From: Bagarius yarrelli
Taxonomy: Eukaryota; Chordata; Actinopteri; Siluriformes; Sisoridae
Direction of reading: 5' to 3'
Length of the DNA: 64,000 nt
NCBI GenBank assembly: GCA_005784505.1
Contig: VCAZ01000001.1
Location: 11,079,097 to 11,143,096 of the forward strand
Position numbers and translations under genes: made by a program
In this document: one piece after another, positions 53,544-64,000 of the stretch
Layout: each line of letters opens with the position of its first letter
How positions within the stretch are numbered: position 1 is the first letter of the stretch
The notes under the pieces: generated by a model
Told to the model about the DNA's origin: nothing
The model's database searches: none
Seen by the model: the letters and a program-made list of their open reading frames with translations, nothing else

Positions 53544-55917
53544 GTTTCGAACAGTCTTTAAAAATAAATTGTATTTGCACGTCTACTTTAACAGTAATCT
53601 GCATTATTACACATCCAAGGAAGACGTCGCAATAATTGCGCTGTAGTTTGAGAAAAGTGACAGGAAAAGACTAACAGAGCAAACCGAGACCACACAGTGT
53701 AACATCTATAGATAGAAGAGAATTTATGCATACGAGATGTGTTTCTTTTAAAAACAGTGATTTGTCCAGACCAAAGGAAACATTTTATCACAGGACATGT
53801 AAAGAAGAGTTTGTTAAACCTGTTTGAAAGCCAAAAGGGGAACGTTTCCTTAATTTGTGCAGTAAAAGTGAGCGATGCATCACAGCTGACAGTCTGAGAA
53901 GACTCGGCTATCAACATCTAGTGCAATATGAGAAGTGTGTTGTGGCAGATGCTGTCAAATGCAGAGCTGTGTTGTGGGAAACAGTCCACAGCAGTAAAGG
54001 GTCATTAATTATCCCCAAGTGTGCAATCTCAGTAGTATGGAACAGATAATAAGGAGCCACAGGGACTCTTCACACCACAGGCGGACATTTTTCATGTGAC
54101 ACCGATTTGTTTTTTCTATTTTACGACAGTTTTGAGGGCAAAAACCTGTTTAATTACAATTCATGCCTATTTAAATTATGGCCGCTTGTAAGACTATAGA
54201 TTCTAAAAAGGCACATCGGAATTCATGTAGCTTTTTCAACCTTACCCAATTAATGCACGCTTACATTTTTCACAATAATAACTCGTCTCGTCGAGTTCTG
54301 TACACATAAATGAGGTCAGTGACGGTTAGCAATAAAAAAGCTACATTCTGACTGTCTGGCTGTGAGAAAACTATTTGTCGTTTGCTTGCGATTCAAGGTT
54401 TCGGAGATAATGAGCGCAGATTGATTTGGTTTGGTTGTAAATTCATTGCTCTCGAATGTTGCTAAGCCACAAAACAGATTAACAGCCAACAAAATAAAAC
54501 TGATATGAAAATGATGCCAGGTGATGGACTATTATTTGTAAAATAGAAAACAAAGCAGAAATTCCGACGGAAAAGCAAATCAACATTCGATAACAAATGC
54601 TTGTGTTACCCTGAGCTGAACATGCCACAACATCCTCCCGGCTTCCGACACAGAATAAAGAGTTCCTATAGCTAATGAAAGAATCTATACAGTGACGACG
54701 GTGACATTTCAGGATTGGGAATATCCTCAGCCACCAATGTGTAAATCATGTGTACCCACCAATGAATCAAAAAAAAAACCAACAGTCTAGGCTCAGTCTG
54801 CCCTTTTATGCACAGTGCTGCAGATTTCGATGTTAGCCTTGGCCACCGTTTTTCAATCCAGTACCCAGGCCTTACGCCAAGGGGTCTTCATTTCAGCTCT
54901 CGCCTATTTATCGACACGTCAACATCGGCTAGTCAGTGTTTCTGATGGCCTGCATTGCAGAGCCGGATTTGAACGTCTCTATATAAAAGACGTATACCAT
55001 ATGAGCAAACTAGAATCTAAGAGGCTTTATTAGGGAATGGTCCTTGCCTGCAGGACCTTATTCCCAGACCTAGCAGTTGAGAAAACGGCCCAAATTTCAA
55101 AACTGAAAATTTACAGCTTGGTTGACTTTGTGCTGATCCGTGACTTCAGTGCACCGCTGCTACACGCGATAAGATCATCAAGAAAAGCTTTCGTATTAAT
55201 ATACTTCCTGAGTTTTAAGTATTGTTCGGGTTTTGTTGCCAAACAGTGAAAATTTTTTTTTCTTCTTTTACTGGAATGTGAAACGCAAAAACAAAATGAA
55301 AAATTTCATACGCAAGTCGTCTTTTTGCTCCTCGCTTTCATTGCACATATAAAACCTATCAGTTATTCAGTTTACATGAACTTAAGCCTGAGCTGTGTTA
55401 AAAGGTTTTCTGTAGTAATCAGGAGGACCTGGGAGTTCCTGCTGATGTGACACACCGCGTTGGTCACCGATATGACAGCAACACAGCACTGCGGCAATTT
55501 GACGCTCGTTTGCTTGCCACAGCCGGTAAACACATTTTGGTAAGAGAACGGCGCGCTGTGGGGTGGTGGTGTTGGTATTAATGAGCCAAGCAGGAAGAAG
55601 AGCAGTGACTTTTTTTTTTTTTTTCCAGTTTTGTGTCTGGCTGCTGCTTCACCAGGAGCAACAAGCTCCCAGCTGTATTGAGATGAGAGAAGAAGCCTAT
55701 AATTGAGAAGGCAGCTGGTGCACTCAGCAGACAGAGGATTTCTGAGAACACCTCATGAGGATCTTACTGTCAGGGATATTATTGAGCCCACGGTGCTGGA
55801 ACAGATGTCTGCACTTGCAGAAGGAGAAGTAGTTTCTACGCGAAATATGAAGTGAAATGAACCGGTCGGATTCAGTAACTTACCTAATTATTAGAGTCTT
55901 GAACCTTTAACACTTAC

Positions 55918-55959
55918 CTGGGAACGGTCTCCATGCACCGTCTTCAATTCTCGAAGGCA
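55918..55959 (-). other. candidate 42-bp in-frame cassette exon in znf609
   Basis: CTCGCAG acceptor and a strong CCCAG|GTAAGT donor bound 42 bases open in phase 0 (CLRELKTVHGDRSQ). The next exon (51658) also begins in phase 0, so inclusion would keep frame. No counterpart is recalled in mammalian ZNF609, and the polypyrimidine tract is weak. Confidence 0.18.
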
Positions 55960-58749
55960 CTGCGAGTTGTGTGGGGGTCACACACTTTAATTTTAGCCAC
56001 ATCTCACCAGTAAGTCTTGCAGGACTGCTTTATTACATAAAAGGACAAGGGTTTCTTTGGGGCTATGGAATGTTAATCCTGTTGAACAGCAGCAGGCAGC
56101 ACTCATTCTTCAGCAGCTTTTATGAGCCCAGTGTGCTGGACGGCAGGGACGTTTAAGTGCATTCCAAGCTACGTTCCCTTTTAGACACACTGGCATGCTG
56201 TTAGCTGGCCTTTAATTCATTGGCCACACTTGTCACTTATTTCTCGGCTCGCCAGAAGAAACCCGGCAAACTACCAGTAGAAATCTGCATTCACTTTGTT
56301 TCTATTGTTTGGGAAAAAGAAAGGGTTGGTTTTTTTGTTTGTTTTTTTTTTAGGAGGAAGAAAAATTAAAAAAAAAAATAGAATCTATCCAGCAGGCTGA
56401 ATTAACCCGTTCACTGAACCACCTGAGGTTTGAAGTATTTATTAATGCTAAAAGACGACTTTTATGGTTAACAGTTGTACAGAATTTCAGTGTCTTCCTT
56501 ATTCCAGCTCGTAGGGACCTTCTGAGAGCATCAGTAATAAAAATAAGCTGATCGTTTGAAGTATTTATGGAAATATTGATAATTTTTTTGACAAATTAAA
56601 CACAACTTAAACAAAATGTTAAAGCTGTTTTGTGTGCTGTATGTTAGCAAACCATACACTGTGTGTAGTATATATAATGAAATGGTATTCTGCACATGGA
56701 GCATTGTATATACCGAATACACATTGTGAACATAGAACATGAACATAAAACATATGGAAAAATTAAAAACGCTCTTAACATAAGACAGAAACCTGGTTTG
56801 ACACTGCTGCCCGTAGCTCCCTATTTTCCTGCCACACTTCCTTTAATAGTAGGGTTTAAACAGGCACATTTTTCATTGTGTTTTTAACTACGTCACATCC
56901 GTTACCCGGATGTGTGGCCATATTGGAAAATTTAGATGTAACCAACAGCATGTAACGCACGGTTAATGTGCTATAGATGATGTTCTACTCCTTTATGATG
57001 CATAGGAAATGGAAAAGTGTGTGAAAGCTGTTAAAATCATACAGAGAATGACTCGCTATATCGGAATTTTGGAATTACGGAATTTTAGCTGGCTCCTTTA
57101 TTGTGGCCCGAAAACCCGACAATTTATCCCTCTATTTCTTATTCCGATATATTGAACTACCTCGTACTTTCGACAAGTCCACATGCGGCCAAAGAGTATA
57201 AATGTTAAAGGTTTGGCAAGTCGATAACTCGATGGCGTGTGGATGGGTGGAGTCACAGCAGCAGCTCATCAGCAACATGTGAATACAATAATAATAAAAA
57301 GATCACCATTAACTGCATTAGAAATTGCAAGAACAACAAATTACGTGAGATTATTTCCCTGGAAATCCTGCTCCAGTTTGGCCAACCACAAACGCCTTCT
57401 TTCTTCAGACAGTTTTTTTAGTCTCCTTGATCGGTTATAACATTTCGCAGTTTATAGTTCACCAAATGTGTCTTTTTTCTAGTCCGACCAATTAGTACAC
57501 CCTAAAACAGCAAAAATAATCCAGCGTTTTTAAGTTACAATCAGCCAAAAATGCGAGTTCGGTTCAGTTCAGTGACATTGTTTACTTGCAGTGCCGCCAA
57601 TATGGAAGAATTTGGGATTTATGACGTGTTACAAAAACACTCTTTATTCCAGGGCAGTAAAAGGTCGCATCAAATACCAGGAAAAATAAAAAAATTGCAC
57701 AAAACTGCGGAACATATTTAGCAGTCATACGATACGCGGCACTGAAAAGCCAGAAAAAGTGAAGCCGCTAACAGTAACAGCACAGACCTCCTACAATCAC
57801 AAGCATGGTGTGTCCAGGCCAGAGAATGGCTCCAAACCAAAAACCCACGATTACAACTCTAAAGCGAGACCACCAAACACTAACCATAAGCAACTGTGAC
57901 ACGCCAATGCAACCCAAGCTCGCGAGACGCAGAGTGAAGTGAGGTTCAGCTGGAGAACAGGCACTGGAAACAAGACCTAAATTAATACTCAAGCGTAGCT
58001 GCAGCGACAGCAGTGTTCAATAAAAACAAAGTCGGCTTCCTGGCTCAGTTTCTCTTTTGTGGTTTTAAACACACCATTAGTGGTTCAGAGCTAGTTTTTC
58101 TTCAAGCAGGCTTGGTTTCGCCAGGTTTGCGTACACTCGGTCCACACCCTGGCTCTCTAAATCCTGCTTTGTGGTTAACATACAATTAAGATTTTCAAAC
58201 AACTGACATTTTAAGTCAAAAGACAACTTACATTTTGGGTTGAGGACAATCCTAACCTATAGCCACCAATAAGTTACTCCTCTGGTGTTGCTAAAGTGAG
58301 TCAATAAATCATTTAAGAAAACAGCTAGTACTTTTTTTTAGTGTTTGTAAAATCCAGAAGGATTTACGTTGCTCATCTTAAGGCTCGACATGTAGAAACA
58401 CACTGACTGCATGAATCACGGCTGATAATCAGATTAGATTTGCACCACCATCTTGGACTAGGATGAGCTTTGGGCTAGGAATGAATGTGGAAAATGAATC
58501 TTACGACTGGAATGTAGATACTTTTATTAAAGAAATAAATGTTCTAATCTATCAATCAATGAAATCTAATAATTAGGGGGTTACACATGACTAGTTTTCT
58601 TGAGTTAAGCATTTCCAGGGTAATCTCTGAAAACTAAACACTTTTAGGGGAAAATATATTATTATAAGAATAAGAAACTATAATAAATAACTATATAATA
58701 AAGTATAAGAACCTCCATAACATCCGCTTATGTAACGTTTTGTAATGTC

Positions 58750-59085
58750 AGGGCTGTGCAAAAATATTGATACAACTAAATATTGCAATTTTTGTTCCTC
58801 AATAGTGTATCGATATTCTAATATATCGTGCCAATACATATTTATATTAGATTCTTTACCTGATCAACTAAAATTGATCAACGTTTAGTCAAAAACCTCA
58901 GTACGTGTCAATCGACTTCCTTCTCTGCTCCTGTAGATGACACATATGGTCATTTTCCTAAAAGCAAGCATGGAGGAAAAACTCATATTCGATTTATGGT
59001 TAGCCATTTGTTTAAATTTTATTGCAATATGTATTGTATTGCAATATATCAATACATGACCTATGTATCGTAAGGCCCTTGCCAA
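58750..59085. mobile_element. hAT-like MITE
   Basis: Left CAGGGCTGTGCAAAAATATT, right reverse complement AAGGGCCTTACGATACATAG. The interior is rich in TATCGATA-like and GCAATAT palindromes. Confidence 0.45.
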
Positions 59086-60299
59086 TACAAAGCCCAAGAA
59101 GGAAAGAACAACATTGAGGCACATAAAACATATTCTGACTAAACGCTCTTACACAGGTGCCAACTGGACCCGACTTTTCCACAGAAACACATAAAAACTT
59201 ATTTGACTAGCTGTTGACAACAGTACATCAATCATAGCTAGGCAAGGCAAAACATTTTAAATGCTGTGTGTATGCGAACAAGTCAAGCCTTTTATGCTTG
59301 TTGCTTATTTAGTTTTTCTTCAGACTTTGGCAACTGTGTAATCCGAAACAGCTCAGATATACAAGCGTACAGCAAATCCAGATCATACTCGTCTTTCAAC
59401 CACATATCCTGAAAAGGTCTTTGCTGTTTGATGAGAGGAAAAGAAAATGATTTAAAAAGTGCGTAATAAAAGTTAAACAAAGAACACAAAACGATGGAAA
59501 AACGCGACACATGATCTCAACCGCAATGGCATGAGTTTAGTGTCGTAATGCCCTACGCTGTAGGGCAAGAGCTTTGAAAAGAGTTATTTGACCCCGTCTG
59601 AGAGTCTGAGTCAGGGTTTGGTCAGGAGTGGGAAAGAAAGAGAGTTCAGGTCAGGTCAAATCTTGCTTTAAAACCACTATACAACCCCCAAGGGTGGAAA
59701 AAAGGCTGCCCAAAAGTCTCCAAATGTTCACCAGAGAAACCAAATGTCTGTGTTTTTATTACTATAAAAAAAAAAAAACAAGGAAAGGGAATAAAAACAG
59801 ATGAACGGTGACCAAGTAGCTGGAATGATTTTTGTAGTGATATGAGCTGCGTTAGGCTGGTGGGGCGGGAGGGTGTTGGCGTGAGGCTGAGGGTGGGATG
59901 GGGGATGGGTGACACTTAGTGAGGCAAACAAAGAAGCTTTTAGTCTCTACTGATTTTACACAGATTTATATTGTACTGTTGTTAAATAATCATCACTGGT
60001 TGACCAAAAGGTTTATTGGCGCATTTTTTTCCCCAAACAGCAGCTCTAAAAAACAGGGTTTATGGGATCTAAAGTCTATATATATATATATATACATACA
60101 TATACACACACACATATATACACACACACATACACCTTGAAAGTTTTGCAGTTTTTTTGGATAACACTCGAATACACACAACAATATGGGTGGTTTCAAA
60201 ACATCTCCCACTGCCTGCACAGTCACCAAAGCTAAAAATGACCAAAAAGCCATTTTGAGGTGTGTGTAGATATAGATGGAAACATGAATGAATAGATTC

Positions 60300-60960
60300 C
60301 CCTCTTTTCCTTTCGGCTGTTCCCTTTTAAGGGTTGCCACAGCGAATCATCCGTCTCCACCTAACTCTATTCTCTACATCCTCTTCATCTCACACCCACT
60401 AACTTCATGTCCTCGTTTATCGCATCCAAATACCTCCTCTTTGGTCTTTGTCTTTCTGGTAGCTTCATTTCTAACATCCTCCTACCAATATATTCACTAC
60501 CCCTCCTTTGTACATGTCCAAACCACCTCAATCTGGCTTCCCTGACCTTCTCCCCAAAACATCTAACATGAGCCGTCCCCCTAATGAACTAGTTCCTAAT
60601 CCTGTCCAACCTCCTCACTCCTGAAGAACAACACAACATCTTCAACTCTGCTACTTCCAGCTCTGCCACCTGTCTCTTTCTCAGCGCCACCGTCTCTAAA
60701 CCATACATCATAGATGATCTCACCACTGTCCCCTTGATTTTAGCTGATATTCTCCTGTCACACATCACGCCTGACACGTTTTTCCACTATTGCTCTGGAC
60801 TGTTGACCCCAGATACTTGAACTTCTGTACCTTCTTTACCTCTTTACCCTGTAATTTCACTGTTCCACTTCCCTCCCTTTCACTCAAACACGTGTTCTCT
60901 CTCTTGCTACGACTGACTTTCCTCCATTGCTATCTATTTATCTGAAATTCTGTTTGGTCT
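60300..60960 (-). mobile_element. LINE 3' ORF fragment, inverted second copy
   Basis: Minus-strand translation gives EREGSGTVKLQGKEV, VQKFKYLGSTVQSN, VMCDRRISAKIKGTV, YGLETVALRKRQVAELEVAE, RRLDRIRN and, after a stop, the WFGHVQRR and INEDMKLVGVR region. It matches the copy at 1109-1497 with few mismatches and extends further 5'. It carries an internal deletion after QSN and stop codons, so it is dead. It lies in the znf609 intron. Confidence 0.8.
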
Positions 60961-61069
60961 TCCTTTTTGCCTTCCACCTGGTAGCCTTATTTCTAACATC
61001 TCAGACAGACAGAAAGACACGTGTGCAATATATATTTTTTCTGGTCAGTTTTTAAAAAAATACCAAAGA

Positions 61070-61106
61070 GTGGGGAAGTGGTAGCACAGTGGTTGAGGTG
61101 TTGTAT
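61070..61106 (+). mobile_element. SINE 5' fragment
   Basis: Only AGTGGTAGCACAGTGGTTGA and GGTGTTG remain. Confidence 0.35.
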
Positions 61107-63913
61107 AAAAGCAAGTTACAGCTGATTTCAAGCACAATCTAATTTCAGTAGAAACTAGAAAACTCTTTTGCTTCTGTTTGTCATGATGAAGTGCAACAAA
61201 CATTATCAAGCACTGCCTTCTGTCGAGAAAACAGGTTCACTGGCAGGCCTTAAAACAACAACACGCTCAGGCAAAGTGGATTCCAATCAATCCAGAGAGA
61301 CTTTTTAAACGGAATCCCGGAAGTGTTGACACAGTTTAACTAGTGTCAGGCTATGTTTAGAAAGACTACACTGTAAACACTCTTCCAGGTTAATGTCATT
61401 AATCTGAGCTACATAAACAAGGCATTGCTAAAGACTTTTGAAAAACTGGAGAGCGAGAGAGAGAGAGAGGGGGAAGAGAGTAGCTAAAGACAGATAAGAG
61501 TGCAAAAGTGTGTGAAGACTTTAAACATCCCCCTGTCAAGCGTGCATCCTGAACAGAAAAAATGTCAATGATGTTGACTGGAAGGAAGAAAGCAGTAGAC
61601 ACATTGCTTTGCTTTTCTTCCAACACATTCCAGCACATGAGAAAACGGTGTCTGAAAGGCAAAGGACTGGAAACCAAACAAAGAACAGAGAAAACCACAT
61701 ACTTGGCCATTAAATAGAAACACTTTAACACAGCTATCCAAAACTCACAGCTTTAGGAAGCTTCTCCACCCCCACCCTCCAGACCTGACAGGACAGCTCA
61801 TGGGTACGGTACAAGTGCCACAGGGTTGACTCATCGGTAAGGTGAGGTTGGTAGCTCAATAAAACCAAAAACAATTCTCAACTAAACACTGCAGAAATCC
61901 AAGGAACTCTAACCATAAGCTGAGTAAACAAAGCTTTGCAAAGCCCAAACATGATGCTAATCGAGATAGCAATAGACCTTGTTCTCAAATTTGCCAGCTT
62001 ATGTTAGTGCTTCTGGCTACAGACCAAAATATAGCAAGTAATAAAACAAATCAGGCAACAAACGGCCCTGACCTATAATTAGAGAGCAGGAGTCACTGAA
62101 AATCTGATTAATGGGAACCAAACGTTCTCTGTAATTTCAGTTGAGCTTGGTCTCTCAAGGCTGCCCTGCTGACCACAGTTGAGGTGCTAAATTGGTAGGT
62201 GTGGAGATGCCAAACCCCCGAGTCTAACGGTTGGAAAGGCAGGTCGAGCAGTGTGCCAGACTACTAAGTGACATGCTGCAATATCACCACATACATACAC
62301 AGACACAGAGAAACGCACAAACACAACCGTACAACTGTCACAAAGATTTCATGACTGTTAACCACAAGCCTCCTGCAACCCAAGTCTTTTGATTTCAGTC
62401 TTACACTAGAAACGGGCTTGAGATCACACTGGAAATCCCCACTGATGCTGTAAGTACCATCTCGGGGAGGGGAATAGCAAGGAAACAGTAGATGCATGAG
62501 CCAAATCTATTTATTAAAGGAAATCCAACGGCATAATAAACAACCCAAAGACTTAATAAATAGTAAGAAAGTAAGATCAGGGCAGTTTACCTTTATATTT
62601 CACCCTGTAAACGACATTTAAAAGAGCCCTATTATACAAGTCATTTATTCTGTACCCTAGAGTTTTAATCATAATCTGACTGCACCGCTTTTATATTAAA
62701 AAAACACCACAATTACCAAAGTTCCCTCTATCAAAATAGGGCAGAGCTGCAATTTGCACTGCCTCCGAAAACGGGTTGTACTGGATGCAAAATGATAGCC
62801 GATTTGAGTGAACTGTCTCACCTTACACACTTGAAAACAACTGCTCTCATCGTAGCTTGAAAAAAAAAAAAAAAAAAAAAGGGAAAATTTTCCACCTGAC
62901 TTCTTTGCAGCCACCGGATCCCTGCAGATTTCCTGTTAGGGTCTTGTCGAGATGAAGAGTGGAAGTGGCCTTTGTATGAGGTTCCCCCACTGCCTCAATG
63001 GCTTTCAGTCATTATCGAGTGAGTGCTCTCACAGTCTGAAAGCGTGGGAGCCTGTTGTGGCATACTAGAGCCACACGGGCAAACAGGTGAACAGAAAAAC
63101 GGTGGACCGGAAGAGCTCGTCCGGGTAATTTACATACCACAGTGTAACCAACTAACATGTCGAGTGGGTGTGCAAGAAGTCTCAGGGTGATGCAATTAGC
63201 AATCAGATGCAAGCGGTATATCCATCAAACAGAGCACATTGTTAGGAGCAGATTTCGCAAAAAATCTAAACCAGACGACAACAGATGTAAAAAAACTTTG
63301 ACGGTGTAAAAAGTTTCGACAGTTTTTTTAATCCACTAAGTCATTAAGGATTAAACCCCAAGCTATGAATGTAATGTGTTACAGATTAGTCTCTGCCCTA
63401 CTAAATTAAATTATGAGCCGATGATAAGTTTGGTGCCAAACAGTGTTTGGCAGCCTGTGAATTTGGCTTCTTATTGTTCAGCAGGAGAATTAAGCAGTCG
63501 AGGCCAAGCACAGGACCTTATGGGAAAACGGGAGGGGGGGGGAGGAGGAGGGAAGACGGTAAGGGTTCTCAGCAGGGCGTTTCCCTAAGCTTCCCCTACC
63601 CTTAAAAACAGCTGCAGGGAATCCGATCACCTGCTGCTGAGACGAAAGAGAGCCACACGTCCTGATATCACAAAGAAACCAGATTTAGACGGAAGTCATT
63701 AATCAGACTTTAAACAATGGCTACTGGCCTCTAAGACAAAAACTACATGTCTTACATATCCATAGAGCTTTACCTGATGAGAAAGCGATAGAGCGAAGGA
63801 GTCATTCCTGGATCCAAGAGATGAATCAGCCAAAAGGTGAACGCACAGCAGAAAGTGTTGCCTCCTTCCACTGCAGCGATAATAACTGCTCACTTATGAG
63901 TGGGCCTGAGATT

Positions 63914-63940
63914 TGTGTGTGTGTGTGTGTGTGTGTGTGT
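63914..63940. repeat. (GT)n microsatellite
   Basis: Followed by a (GA)n stretch near 63964-63980. Confidence 0.85.
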
Positions 63941-64000
63941 AAGCCAGCAAAGACGAAGTGTGTGAGAGAGAGAGAGAAAGAACAAGAGAGGGGTTAGTGT

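Larger units (their letters stand above)
51659..64000 (-). other. znf609 intron continuing past the right edge
   Basis: At least 12.3 kb. Holds the hAT element (52.3-53.5 kb), a MITE (58.7-59.1 kb), the LINE fragment (60.3-61.0 kb) and microsatellites. There is no frame resembling the N-terminal exon of ZNF609. 53.6-58.7 and 61.1-63.9 kb contain nothing else I can name, apart from a possible 42-bp exon at 55918-55959. Confidence 0.7.

Overview
The window looks like ordinary vertebrate nuclear DNA, most likely from a teleost fish. It has short exons in long AT-rich introns, GT-AG junctions with consistent phases, many (AC)n and (AT)n tracts, tRNA-derived SINEs, decayed LINEs, a Tc1-like remnant and hAT-like elements. 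SINE style and abundance would fit a catfish or another otophysan, but that is a guess. There is no sign of bacterial operons, CRISPR arrays or rRNA/tRNA genes. Most long open frames are chance or simple-repeat translations.

Two protein-coding genes are readable, both on the minus strand. GRAMD2A runs from a probable CpG-rich promoter and non-coding first exon near 30.0-30.2 kb down to its stop at 6503. Ten coding exons join in phase to a 315-residue protein: N-terminal region, GRAM domain, variable linker and one C-terminal membrane anchor. ZNF609 occupies 38.3 kb to beyond the right edge. Six coding exons join in phase to 1148 residues, which is everything downstream of the large first coding exon; that exon must lie past position 64000. 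The single C2H2 finger and the conserved C terminus are present, followed by a probable 3.1-kb 3' UTR.

Layout: 1-5.9 kb is intergenic repeat-rich DNA (LINE, SINE and hAT-like remnants). 5.9-30.2 kb is GRAMD2A, with large introns holding a tetranucleotide array, a LINE with a nested SINE, a Tc1 relic and MITEs. 30.2-35.2 kb is intergenic, with SINEs, a long AT tract, an RFX-type X-box and a weak possible two-exon plus-strand ORF. 35.2-38.3 kb is the ZNF609 3' UTR. 38.3-51.7 kb holds ZNF609 coding exons and introns. 51.7-64 kb is ZNF609 intron with an intact-edged hAT element and a LINE copy.

The two genes have no known joint pathway. GRAMD2A proteins act at ER-plasma-membrane contacts; ZNF609 is a nuclear transcriptional regulator. 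I found no new multi-gene system. The points most worth checking are the GRAMD2A/ZNF609 adjacency, a possible in-frame 42-nt cassette exon in ZNF609, the X-box with a possible unannotated transcript, the hAT insertion with a perfect 8-bp target duplication, and the SINE/LINE shared tail.
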